Source: Chalara sp. BL73 (lineage: Eukaryota; Ascomycota; Leotiomycetes; Helotiales). From it: 64,000 nt of DNA. The notes below the pieces were generated by a model. The model searched no databases, was not told where the DNA came from, and saw only the letters and a list, made by a program, of their open reading frames with translations. The DNA lies in NCBI GenBank assembly GCA_918026815.1, contig CAKJVC010000256.1:62001-126000 (forward strand), written 5' to 3'. Below, piece after piece: positions 1 to 10,947 of the stretch. The translations under genes and the position numbers were made by a program. Every line of letters starts with the position of its first letter. Position 1 is the stretch's first letter.

Positions 1-75
1 ATAGATCTTCTAGTTTAAAATTGTTGATAATCTCCTGCTCCTCCCCCAAAACACTCTTCATATCTCCACGTCCCT

Positions 76-716
76 TCAAGTCGTCTCTACCCACTCCGGT
101 GCCTTGTTGTTTACTTCCGCGACGTCCAACGCAACTAGGAAACGGCTTACCATATTGTAACCCGCGATGGTGGCGGTCAGCTCAACGATTTGTTGTTGAG
201 TGAACCCTACTGCTTTCACTGCATCAAATATTTCTTGGGGAATAGTGACATGCCTTGTCATCGCATCTGCGTAGCGTAAAGTCGCCCATTGTCTATCGTC
301 GAGAGGCCCCGGGCTGGTCGGATTGGCTTGCTTGACGACGGATAGTTTCTCTTCGTTGAAATTTTCGGATTCCAGAAGAATAGAACTATGGATGCCCCAC
401 TCGTACCAGGCGCGATTGATCAAGCCGGTGCGACATATTGCAATCTCCCGAATGTCGTCAGGAAGCGAGCTCCTGTGACGGATTGCGCCAAAGAGAGCGT
501 GCCAGCCTTCGAAAGATGAGAAAGCGAGCAAGGCAAGACAGCAGAGGGTAGCAATTCCGACTTACCTTCGGCGATTTGAGGAGCGTGTAGCAAGGTCAGG
601 TCGACAGGAAGCAAATCCAAACCTATGTTACCTCGACACTCTTTCACCTTCTCTAAGATTCGCTGCTCCTCAGCAGAATGGGTTTCCGGCGGGTTCTGTG
701 TATAATCAATCCGCAT
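76..716 (-). CDS. Carboxymuconolactone decarboxylase-like (AhpD/CMD family) protein
   Basis: Two exons, 716-566 and 506-76, joined over a GTAAGT...AG intron (565-507, phase 1), give 193 residues. The protein has the CMD-like arrangement: a helical N-terminus with an LPVDLTLLHAPQIAEG segment, then DDIREIAICRTG and the AWYEWGIH stretch, where this family places its acid/His active-site residues. The CxxC pair of true AhpD peroxidase reductases is absent, so a decarboxylase or other hydrolytic-type role is more likely than peroxidase reduction. It lies divergent to a dihydroxyphthalate-decarboxylase-like gene, which fits aromatic catabolism. The start is the first ATG in frame. The family is clear; the substrate is unknown. 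Confidence 0.8.
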
Positions 717-1493
717 GGTTGGGGATTCCGTTCAATGATAGACCACGTTGGTTTGGTGGAAGGTATTCGTTCTCGATAAAAATCTTCTGTTGCACAGGAT
801 GTACAATGGACAAGTCTGCAAAAGCTTGAGATACTAGGTATGTATGGCCCTGGCAGCTTAAAATTCATACCGACATGTGACCACATTCTGGTGCTTCACG
901 GTTCCGCCACTAGTTTCGAAAAGTACCTACATTATTCCATTCTTGCTACTTACACTTTATTCCTAGGAGTCGGGGACCAATGATGGTTGTTAGGCATCTA
1001 GGTATTTAATTCCCTTGATGGAGATCCGACAAACCCGTCCGTTACATCATCCAGAATCAGGCACTACTGGATTGAAAGCATCGGAGATTCTAATCGCAGC
1101 CCACTACCCCAGTTCGGACCCCCTCAGCCATGTCGACTATTATTCAGCTGTACGGAAAAGCTGCAGGTGGGGTATAGTAGTAGTGGTGCTGTAGTACGGA
1201 GACTTAAGTCACAAATAAAGTATTCGTGGTGGTATAGCTATTGGTGGGGTACTGAATTTACAGTCTAGCCCCTTGCTCCACAACCCCTACTCTCAGCTGC
1301 ATTTCGCTAACCGCCCCCGGTACGAGCGAGTACGAGTTACTTAGAACTGCTAAAGGTGGCCGAGGCATGCTTGCCTACCTATTTTCTGTCTCATCCCTTC
1401 TTCAATGCCGGAGCCCGATTTAAAAGTTGTCGCCGATTCTTCAAATTCTGCACTTTGTGTGAAGTGACATTACCAAAATAAGTCGTAGCCACG
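717..1493. promoter_or_regulatory. Divergent intergenic region between the CMD-like and DHP-decarboxylase-like genes
   Basis: This 777-bp non-coding stretch lies between two genes transcribed away from each other, so it must hold both promoters. No conserved motif was identified with confidence and no credible additional ORF is present. The shared upstream region suggests co-regulation (inference). Confidence 0.5.
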
Positions 1494-2600
1494 ATGGTGC
1501 TAAAGCTCTCATTTGCTTGTTGGGATTATGATCGTATAAAGGCGATTGAGGATGGAAGGGTCCGTGTGGAAGGGATTGACCTGACCTTTCTCAATTATCG
1601 TGTGGAAGAGACGTAAAGAAAATCCAATGGTGATCACTTCAAACCTAGCTGACTGGCTTTACGTAGGTTCTACCGCCAGCTGCGCTTTCAGGAATTCGAC
1701 ATTTCAGAACTCTCTTTGTCTTCCTATGTGTTGACTCTGAGCGAAGAGAATCCAAACTTCATAGCAATACCAGTATTTCCATCACGTTTCTTTCGACACC
1801 AGTCCATGTACGTCAACCTCGATGCCACAATCAAGAAGCCTCAAGATCTTAAGGGTAGAAAGATAGGCATTCCTGAGTACCAAAGTGAGTCATTCTCGTC
1901 TCTGTTGCATGACATGGGAATAATAAAATATCTGCTAGTGACCGCCGCAGTATGGCAAAGAGGCATCATGGAGGAAGAGTTTGGTGTCCCGATCGAGAGC
2001 GTTGAGTTCTTTACCGGAGCAATCGAGCCATCGGAACACGAGAGGCGCAGTAAAATCCCACATAACCTACCGCCCGGAGTCAAAGTGACCCAGATTCGGC
2101 GGGGCCAGAACCTGAGCCAGATGTTGGCAGATGGAGAAATTGATGCCATTTTCAGCGCAACCAAACCGTCGTCTTTCCACACCTCAAGCAAAGTAGGGTA
2201 TCTTTTTCCGAATTTTAAAGAAGTCGAAGCGGACTATTATCTACGGACCAAAATACTCCCGATCATGCATGTCGTTGTATTAAAGCGCTCTGTTTATGAT
2301 GCCAACCCTTGGATTGCGAAGGCGCTGACTAAAGCGCTCGCGAATGCATTAGAGATGGGCTACGAGCCCCTGGAGGAGCGTGGTGCTTTGAGATACATGC
2401 TACCCTGGCTAGAGCATCATGTTGAAGAAACGAAGAGGCTTATGGGTGGAGATGCAAGATGGTGGAAAGATGGCTTTGAGGAGAATAAGCACGCGCTGTC
2501 TAAATTTCTCGACTATCACTTTCGTCAAGGCCTCTCAAAACGAAGGTTCGAGCCAGAGGAACTCTTTGCGCCAAGTTCACTAGAAACTTTTGTTGTATAA
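1494..2600 (+). CDS. 4,5-dihydroxyphthalate decarboxylase-like protein (NMT1/periplasmic-binding-protein fold)
   Basis: Three exons, 1494-1612, 1667-1884 and 1939-2600, encode 332 residues. Both 54-nt introns have GT-AG borders, and splicing restores GIPEYQMTAAVWQRG, a segment characteristic of the bacterial 4,5-dihydroxyphthalate decarboxylase (Pht5-type) family. The N-terminus reads LKLSFACWDYDRIKAIEDG and is followed by VRVEGIDLTFLNY, the usual beta-strand start of this fold. No signal peptide is visible, so the product is probably cytosolic and enzymatic and not a transport receptor. Family knowledge: these proteins decarboxylate dihydroxylated aromatic acids. The neighbours (CMD-like protein, flavin hydroxylase) suit an aromatic-acid pathway. 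The exact substrate is inferred, not shown. Confidence 0.8.
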
Positions 2601-3740
2601 AGATAACATGCTGAAATGACAGGAACTGGCTATGTAAACTCAGGAGCCATGAGAAAATTTCAATTTCCATTTAGGGGTTAGTAGAAAAAGAATATTATGT
2701 TACTTCCGAACCCTAGAAGGGGTTCAGAGTTCGAAGGAAATGCCTTGGCCTTGTGTTTTCCAACATCTTTCCGGAAACTAGACGATTCGAGAACTAGATC
2801 TTGAATAAGAGCCGATGACTCACATGCTAAACTAACTATTGGTCAGGGGAACATTGTCGAGATATCTTGATAGTATTTCTGGTGCAATGCTTTTTTAACT
2901 TGTGCCGAATTACATTTCGTTAGAAAAAAAATAAAAAATAAAATACTAGAATAGTATAGCACAAGTTAACTGCAATTAATACAAAAACTAATTTTTACAT
3001 TTTTTTACTACGTCCGGAGTTTTTTATTTATACCCTCCGAACCCCCGGCGACCTTCTGCGTGCCTATACATGCCAAGTCTCTGTGCCTTTACCGAGCCCC
3101 TTTCTGAAGGTTTTATGCCGGCAAAAATTGGCCGCTTTCCCAATTAGGTTGACCGCCTTTCGTTTTCAGCATTAATCATAATTAATCAAAGCTATGATTA
3201 ATAGGTGCTTTGATTTGATTATAATTAATAGGTTTATTAATCAATTAATCATGGATTTGTTACACTGGTTACTGCTTTTTACGTTCGAACATGAACTCCG
3301 CTTTAGTACTATTAAAAAAGTAAAAAATCTTTAAATTTGTTGTAAACCGATTTCTAATTGCGATTTGCGATTTACAATCAGTTGTTATTGCTATTTGCTA
3401 GTATTGATTTGCGATTTGCAATTTGATCAATTATCATATTTGATTACCCCATTTTGCGTTGTTGGACGTTGGTTGTTAGTCCATGCCATATAAGGCGAGT
3501 ATTGTCACAAGTTAGTTACTAGTATCAGTTGAAACGATTTACAATTAAGTCGACCACTACATTTCTTTTCAGGAATTTTTTTTTTTCAATTTGCCCATCC
3601 CTGTTATGCTTGGGTGTGATAGATCATTACAAGGCAGCATTCTGCAACGCTCTTCACTCTATTGTCATGAAACTTTCCTCAAATGCCTCCTGTGACCCTC
3701 TTGGACAACCACGGACCCAGGCCCTGCTTTCTGGGCGCAA
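2601..3740. other. AT-rich non-coding tract with RIP-like character
   Basis: This 1.1-kb stretch lies between convergent genes. About 2870-3470 is strongly AT-rich and full of TpA and TAAT words: repeated attaat/taatta blocks near 3170-3250, and repeated gatttgcgattt-like blocks near 3358-3425. No protein of note is encoded. It looks like a RIP-degraded repeat remnant (inference). No terminator motif could be fixed. Confidence 0.5.
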
Positions 3741-4805
3741 TCACAAATAGCCATACTCACGGTAGAATCTCTCAGCTCCGGGGTGTAATGGGTAAACCGT
3801 TTTGGCCAACTCTCTCGGATCCATGGGCCAACTGATTGGCGATTTGTCTTTTGGAAAGCTGTGGTAATTGACCTCGATCTTGGTTTTCTTCGTCACCAAA
3901 ATGTAGGTGATGAGGTAGGCTATATCCTCCGGCAGATCTCCGCGACACATGAGGAGAAAGTCCAAGAACTCGAGAGCTGGAATTTCCTCCTTGAGGTTTT
4001 TGAAGTAACCGGCAGGGATTGTCATTCCACCCAGTCCAGTGGTTTTTTCGATAGTTGCTACTGCGTCCTTCTCGGCGGGTAGAATGACAAAAGCTCGTGG
4101 CCCATCAATCAACTCTGTCCACCAGGGTGTCATCAAAGCCTCGTTTATAACGGCATTGAACCCAAGCTCTGGGTCATGACACGGGACGAGACACTCCTCT
4201 GGTCTATTCGCATACACCACCTCTCCACCCCACGATTTGATGGTGTCAACCGAGACTCCGTGTGCCTCAAGGTAGCGATGGCAGACGAAGCCAATGGGAC
4301 TGTCTCCATCTGGCCCGAGTATGATCTTGAGCTTCGGTTTCTTCTCTCGGAGATCTTGAAAGTTCTTGCACCCCAAGGCCGGGTCCAGGGCCATGATCAT
4401 GCGATCGTTTTGAGGAATCGTTGCAAGTGCCCTCAGGTGTGGTGCCGGGGGCCGCCCCTCGAAAAGACGGGTTCCTGTTAGGGCGTGCTGGATCAGCTTC
4501 ACGGGCGTATTGATGGCAATATCGGCGAATCCGGAAGCGACTTGATCGGTGATTTCCATGCCACCACCACCGACACTCCAAATGCAGGTTCTGCTTCCTG
4601 GGCCACAGCGCTCGGTGAGCTCTTGGGTGATGAAAGCCATAAGCCGATGGAAATTGGCATGACCCCAGTCACCGATGCAGCGAACGGTTACAGCGCGATT
4701 AATGGTCGGCTCATCTTTTCCAACCAAGGTCGCGACGGGTCCGTCAGTGGGAGTGTCTCGACCTTTCCAGTCGACGGGCGATGCTATTGGTACTGGTGTC
4801 GCCAT
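3741..4805 (-). CDS. TAXI-family TRAP solute-binding-protein homologue (NMT1-like)
   Basis: A single uninterrupted frame of 354 residues. Recognisable parts are the N-terminal strand TVRCIGDWGHANFHRLMAF, the segment GFADIAINTPVKLIQHALTG typical of type-II binding-protein folds, LKIILGPDGDSPIGFVCHRY, and a C-terminal PLHPGAERFYREYG close to the end of bacterial TAXI proteins. There is no signal peptide or lipobox, and no TRAP membrane subunit is nearby. It is therefore unlikely to work in TRAP transport; a cytosolic ligand-binding or decarboxylase-like enzyme is more plausible, as with the neighbour at 1494-2600, which has the same fold. It is divergent from the flavin monooxygenase. The family is well supported; the function is inference. 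Confidence 0.75.
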   Translation of the reverse strand: MATPVPIASPVDWKGRDTPTDGPVATLVGKDEPTINRAVTVRCIGDWGHANFHRLMAFITQELTERCGPGSRTCIWSVGGGGMEITDQVASGFADIAINTPVKLIQHALTGTRLFEGRPPAPHLRALATIPQNDRMIMALDPALGCKNFQDLREKKPKLKIILGPDGDSPIGFVCHRYLEAHGVSVDTIKSWGGEVVYANRPEECLVPCHDPELGFNAVINEALMTPWWTELIDGPRAFVILPAEKDAVATIEKTTGLGGMTIPAGYFKNLKEEIPALEFLDFLLMCRGDLPEDIAYLITYILVTKKTKIEVNYHSFPKDKSPISWPMDPRELAKTVYPLHPGAERFYREYGYL

Positions 4806-5594
4806 CTTGCATAGATGTCGCTTGGGAGTCAGCCACTTGTGTGAGAGTATCTAGGTAATGAAGTGTTCACACGTCGCCAGATGATGGTGATGATGATGAG
4901 ACTTCAAACTTCAAACCTAGCGTTCAACATCTTTCTGATGACTGCGGCTGCCTCTTATAGCACACAGGCAGTTGCTTGGCCCACGAAGCACGCACGATAC
5001 GATACGTACCTGTTTCGATGGGCTGGCAGACTCGGGAAGTAACAGGGAACTCGAGAGCTAAAGCTAAAGTGAAAGCAAAAGCAAAAGCGAACGGCAATAA
5101 TAAACCTCCCCTGTCAGCTGACGAGGGTAGAGGGGAGAGAACCAAGCGGAGCAGCCGTTTGTTCTTTTACCCCATTCCCCACCGTTAGCGGGACATTTAT
5201 TTTCGGAATCTGGGGTAGTGGGGTGTGAGGCCGCACATGCGTAACTCCCCAGTACTAAGCGGCGTGTTGTGTTGGTGTTGGAGATGAATCTGATGATCAA
5301 CTCCATACTTACTTACTTAAATACCTAATAAGTAGGTACTAGGTAGGTAACCACAGTCCCTTGGCTATCGTCGAACTGCGTATACTGTACACAGAAGCAA
5401 ATCCCCATTTGCGCGCAGCATAAGCTACGAAGAATTGGATCTTGCAGCTCTGGAGGCGGGGTAGATCTAAAAGAGAGAGTGACCCTTTGACTCGACAAGA
5501 CAGCATTAAGTTAAAACTGAAGGCTTATCTTGCTTTAGAGAGTCTGTCTCACGAAGTATCAGAAGTTGTCTTTCGGCTATTAACTATCACGAAG
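4806..5594. promoter_or_regulatory. Divergent promoter region of the TAXI-like and FAD-monooxygenase genes
   Basis: A 789-bp shared upstream region. It contains a purine-rich block of short repeats near 5056-5090 (aaagc-type units) and a TAGGTA-rich patch near 5320-5350. No transcription-factor site is assigned. The head-to-head layout suggests that both genes answer to the same signal (inference). Confidence 0.45.
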
Positions 5595-6907
5595 ATGGGA
5601 GACGCGAGTAGCATAAAGAAGGTGCTCATCGCAGGAGCGGGTCCTGTTGGCCTTTTCGTCGCGTTGCAGCTTGCTCGTGCAAACATTCGATCTGAAGTAT
5701 TCGAAAAGACGGATGAACTGCAAAATGGCCCTCGTGCAGCCGGGCATTATGGTCCAGACTTAGAGGTGATGAAGAGAGCCGGCATGTACGAGATCTTCTC
5801 CGAAGCGGCCCATTTCCAGGATGGTTTGGTGTTCCGCGCTCCGCCAGTTGACAGCAAAGGGGGCAAGACTTTTGGCCGAGATATCGCTGCCATTCGAGAG
5901 CTTCAACTCACATTGCCCCAGTCAACAATGGTACCACTTTTGGCGAAGGAAATCGCGAAGACTGGCTTGGTCAAGATACACTTTGGAAAAGAGGTCGTCG
6001 GCATCGAGCAAGACGAGAACTTGGTGACGCTTTCCACCAAGGACAGCAAAACTGGCGAGGTCGAGCAAGTCAAGTGTGAATACCTTGTGGGAACAGACGG
6101 GGGGCGATCCGTCGTGCGTTCTCTTCTCGGAATCGGGTTTCCAGGCCACACCTGGAAAGAAAGAATCATCGCAACAAATGTCAGAATAACAAATGAGGTA
6201 TTGGCTCCTATCGGTTCCCATTTGGTTGTTCACCCTGTCAAGTGGGGTGTGGTCATACCTATGGAGGAGGCTAAGTTGGGCGAAAAGTCGCTTTGGAGGT
6301 ATGCCATTGCTGTAGACAGCAAAGACACCCGTTCAGACGAGGAGCTCATGGAAGAGGAGAATATCATCGCATCATATGACCATCTGATGGTAGGGGAGCG
6401 ACCGATCCAGTGTCAAATTGAGGCGAAAGCGGTCTATCATATACATCAACGCCTGGCGTCAACCATGAGAAGGGGCCGAGTTCTGCTGGCAGGAGATGCT
6501 GCACACATATGCAACGTAAGTTTTGAGTCTACAGAATCTTTTCACGCTACCTTGCTAAAATGAAGCTCCAGCCGCTTGGTGGTATGGGTCTGACTTCAGG
6601 CATTCTTGATTCTGAAGCCTTGTCCGATGCCTTAATCATGGTCATAAACGAGGGGTGCTCGGATCAAGTTCTCACCCTTTATTCTGATCTCCGCCGGCAA
6701 GTCTTTGGGTTCTTCGTTGACCCAATGTCTACTCAAAACAAATTCCGTGTACAATCCAATGCGGATGATTTAGAAAGAGACGACGGTTTCATCCGTCTTC
6801 TGAATCGACCAGGCACGCAAGCAATGGAAATGATGAGGAAGCATTACGAGGAGCAGTGGAGAACTAACATAAGGAACAAGTTCACACAGAGGGGTGTTCC
6901 TCATTAG
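5595..6907 (+). CDS. FAD-dependent aromatic monooxygenase (PHBH/phenol hydroxylase-like)
   Basis: Exons 5595-6515 and 6572-6907 are separated by a 56-nt GTAAGT...CTCCAG intron of phase 0, giving 418 residues. All three group-A flavin monooxygenase motifs are visible: the dinucleotide fold IAGAGPVGLFVALQLA near residue 11, the DG motif EYLVGTDGGRSVVRS, and the GD motif RVLLAGDAAHICNPLGGMG, which is completed only by splicing. No C-terminal thioredoxin-like domain follows, so it is nearer the short PHBH/salicylate class than full-length phenol hydroxylase. A longer upstream frame exists, but the ATG at 5595 directly precedes the Rossmann strand and is preferred. It probably hydroxylates a phenolic acid in the same pathway as the adjacent genes. 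Confidence 0.88.
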
Positions 6908-8504
6908 AAGCGGTATGCCTTCTCCCCATATTCATCGATTCCTCACATACCATTGGGCGTGGCGAACGGCCGGTGGAAGAGCCGCGGGCAGATGTCTCAT
7001 TCAAATGTACTCCTCGTTGACGATAGGAGCTAATGTACTGTACATGAAAGCATCAATATAGTAATAATGGCCTATGATGCATTCGTATTACCCTCAAAAC
7101 GGTCTATGCGAGACCAGATATGTTGTAATTCGGCTTTCCTAGAGCTGGGAATCTACAGTTTGCAAAAATAATATGAGTGAAATAAATAAGATCCTTAGTG
7201 TTAGAATAACTAATCCGGGATACGTCAAGAAAGTGAGTACAGAGTATGCCCCTCCCACTTGCCACCCCTTAGTGGGTAGAAGACTCTACAACCGTGAATT
7301 CACACGGCTTACTCAGCTGCCACCGTAACTGTTGGATCCAAAGGCAATTGCACTCCCATTCTAATATAGTTTGGTTAAGACCCAATCTCCTTCTCCAACC
7401 AATAGTTTTGACCTCCTGGCAGATTAGGATAAAACACCCTACTGTTTCGTACATTTTAGTTCAGAATTCACATTAATTTTGCCACTCCAATTGCCTCCCA
7501 CATAATCCAATAGTCACCATTGTTTTGACACACCCAATATCAAATAAGTGTTGATTCAAGACTGCATGATAGGAGTGCCAGATCCCTTTGATACAGGCCA
7601 GGTTTTGGTGCTAGAACCCCTGAAAACAATCAATTCAACAAGCAAGTCACAAACTCCCCTACTGCTCAACTGGAGGGTTGAGGGTCTAATATGAAAAGAA
7701 GAATCATTTCTAGTGCGTGAGACTGAGAGATATCGATTGGTAAACAGGCCAAAGGATTTGGCTTCGTGACAGTGAAAGGGTTTTGCCTTTTCACTGACGA
7801 CTAAGCTATTACATATAAGGTCATGCCTTACAGGTGGGCTACACCACCAATTCTCAACAAGTGCTTTATTATTTTAATTTACTTTTTTTGCTAAAAGTTT
7901 GAACTTTTTTATATATTCCGTTACGTTAGTAAATTGTTTACAAAATTAAATGTTTCGTTTTGTAGGTAGTTTTTTATTTGTATTGCCAATTTTTATTAGA
8001 TTAAGCGACTCGTTGGTTTTAAACAGTTAATATACTTACAAATTTTTTAAATTTATATAAGCCTATTAAGTCTGTAATATCAATATCCAATTCGAGCGTT
8101 TTTAAAAACAAATCGATTAATTTAACAGAAAGCGAAATAAAATACTTAGAAAATTGTTTAGCTAGACCCGTAACGGGTTTGCTAGTATGTAACAGGTCGG
8201 TGGCTCCACGGAGAGTTCACGGGGTATTGGAGACCTTGACCCCGCCTCTCGCATTCCGGAGCTAGAAGTGCCGTCAGCTTGGCGACAAGCCACTTGCCTC
8301 GCTCTTTAACTCACATATGGTCCTATCGCCATCAGGCTGCTCTCCCAAACGTTGACAGAGCCATAAAGCGCCCATGTGAATTCGATCTTACCAGAAATCT
8401 GCTTGCTCGAAGTCGATTTATCATTACAAAGAACCCTACTGCTGTGTTTGGTCCGCCGTGTACTATCTCATTGTGTGACGGAAAGTCTGCTCCCTATTCC
8501 CAGC
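6908..8504. other. Intergenic, partly AT-rich, no gene recognised
   Basis: This 1.6-kb stretch holds the 3' region of the monooxygenase and the upstream region of the C2H2 regulator. About 7855-8160 is very AT-rich (long T and A runs, many TpA) and looks RIP-eroded. Short open frames near 7270-7476 overlap on both strands, lack similarity to anything I know and are not called. Confidence 0.4.
8166..8178. promoter_or_regulatory. Inverted CCG-N3-CGG element upstream of the C2H2 regulator
   Basis: ACCCGTAACGGGT is a perfect inverted repeat with CCG half-sites spaced by 3 nt, the layout bound by many Zn2Cys6 dimers. It lies about 330 bp upstream of the regulator start. One short palindrome can arise by chance, so this is a weak call. 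Confidence 0.25.
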
Positions 8505-10947
8505 ATGCGCCACGCCTCTGGAGACGGGTCGATAAAATGCTTAAGCTGTGAGAGGTCCTTTGCTCGCACTGAGCACCTCACACGACATCAGCGTTCACGT
8601 AAGAACCTCTACGGCCATATGTTTCCCACAATTTGACGAACCAACTTCCTTCAGATCGAAATGAGAAACCCTTCAAATGCAGCCATTGCGACAGCACGTT
8701 TACGCGCAAAGACGTGATCAAGCGCCATCATTTACGATACCACCCTCGCATACCAGGACCTGCTGTGACTAGTAACACATCTCCTACGCCAATGGTGACA
8801 CTGGCCGCGTCCACGACAGAGCAGAGGCAATCGCCGTCACAGCAGCAAGGAAATATAGCTGCACAGTCAATGTCGATGGCGGCTGGGGCAACGGAATTGG
8901 AAGGGTACCAAGACGGCCTCGTTGTGCTTCCTATGGCTAGCCAACCACCCCTAGACCTGGACGACACAATGAGCGCGTTCCTGGCCGACATGGACTATGA
9001 AACTGCGTCAAACGAATTGCTATTCAGCAACTTCGATGGAAGATCAAATGAGTATCTCAATATGGATATACTTGTTCCAAATTCGCATCTGGCAACTTCC
9101 TCACCCTCGGGTCTCTCAACTGAATTGAACAGTCATCAATCCTGGCGGGGGTCAGCCGAAGTTTCCGCGGCCAAAAGAAACGAGTTAGCGAAAGAGGCGG
9201 ATGGTATGATTGCTCAGGCAAGTTATTAAAGCTTTCGGACCGTAGAGCATCCTCAGGGTTGACAAGAAATAAACGTAGGGTCGAGAGCTATGTACTTTTA
9301 ACTTCCCATCTCGTTTGGCCTTCGAGAGGTTACTTACGAGTTTCTTCGAAATCTTCCCCTTATATCTTCCCTTCGTTCACGTTCCAACCTGGAGAGCAGA
9401 GATGGCCCATCCTTGTCTCCTGCAGGCCATGGCCGCCTTGAGCGCTAGTTACCATAAAGAACACAAGACCGCTCAGGGACTATATCGAGCAACCCGGCTC
9501 TCGGTCACAAAACATGTAAATGAACAGATATCCATAATTTTTTGGTCCCTGTATATTCCTAACCGATGGCAGCTCGAGTCAAGTTGTGCGTGGACAACGG
9601 AGCAACCTGTATGGCTGATACAGTCAATTTTAATATTGATGGTTTATGGCACAAGCAGCGGCAAATACGACACGTTTAATGAAGCTTTATCGTGGGCGTC
9701 CCTTTTGGCAAATGTAAGCGCCGTCTAGGACCGATAATAGTCGCATGCATTTAACGAAGATATTCAAATGTGCAGACCGTCCGTTGGAAGAAGACGCCTG
9801 AGGTCAATGTTCCAGAAAATGACCCAGACTTGCTCAGGACATGGGAGAGATGGATTGAATACGAAACAGTGGTGAGGTATGTTTAGACACCCTGTGCTCC
9901 GCCATGAGTGTCCAAGTAACTCAGTCACAGGACTAAATCCGCTGTTTTCTGCTTCTTGAACAACCTGAATGTTTGCTATAATATTGCGCCAGCGCTTCTG
10001 AATTGGGAAATGGGTGACGCTCTCCTTCCTTCCAGCGAATCTGAGTGGACATGCGCCACGCCTGAGTCATGGTTCGAAGGCAGAAAGCGTGTTTCCCATT
10101 TTCCTATCCGCTTTTTAGAGGCATTGGACTCTCTCTTATCGCCTTCACCACCGCCACGAGTCGTCAAAATCAGCAGTTTCGGGGCATATGTCATGCTGCA
10201 TGCCATCATACAGCGGATGTGGAGGTTTCAACAAGATATGTGGATGGTCAACGACATTCCAAGCCATACATCGATATCCTATATTGCTATTCAGAGATGG
10301 CAAGTCTGCTGGGAAGAAAATTCGGAATCCTCTGTGTCGCCTCGCAATCCTCATGGCGCCGTCTCATCGAATGCGGCCGCATTGCTTCGACTTGCGCACA
10401 TGCGATTGCACACCGATTTCTCGGCTGTTCGGTCAGCTATACTCACTCATGATGTGGATAAAATCATACAAAGTATGAAAGGGCTCTCTATAACGATTGA
10501 CCGTTCCAATTCAAGCTTAAAGACTACCCTGCATGCCATCAACGCACTGCGAACGCGGATTAAGTTGGGGATGGCCCTGAAAACCGGGAGAACTGGATCT
10601 CCCCACAGCTTGCAGCTACATCTTGTTTCGATCGAATGCTGTATGTAAGCTTCCTGGGCTGTCCACTGTGGTAATGCTGATCTGTATTTGCAGGTTTGTT
10701 TGCGAGTGCTTGGATGAAAGAGGTTTTAACTTGGCCTGAGGTTGAATGGACTGCCGATGAAAAAGAGTGCGTCAGGCTTGTGGAAGAAACACTCAGAGAA
10801 GTCGAACTGGACCGAGTCAATGAACACAAGCCTTACTCAACGCAGTTGGTCTACGCTTGGGCCCAGATTTTTGATTGCTGTGCTGTATGGGGTATTCAAT
10901 CGATCCTTACAAACGCGCTGAAGAGATTTGCCGACAGTCTGTCATGA
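8505..10947 (+). CDS. C2H2 zinc-finger transcription factor with fungal_trans (middle homology) domain
   Basis: Seven exons: 8505-8598, 8655-9217, 9279-9515, 9573-9713, 9776-9876, 9931-10640, 10694-10947, giving 699 residues. Splicing completes two tandem C2H2 fingers: Cys12, Cys15, His28, His32 and Cys40, Cys43, His56, His61, with RNEKPF as linker. A Ser/Thr/Gln-rich region follows, then a fungal_trans domain starting near TFNFPSRLAFERLL and LPFVHVPTW. Intron 2 (9218-9278) has a GC donor (CAG|GCAAGT) and keeps phase 0; every other border is GT-AG. This two-finger plus fungal_trans architecture is common in Pezizomycotina. Its position between the catabolic genes and the transporter makes it a candidate pathway regulator (inference). 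Confidence 0.85.
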
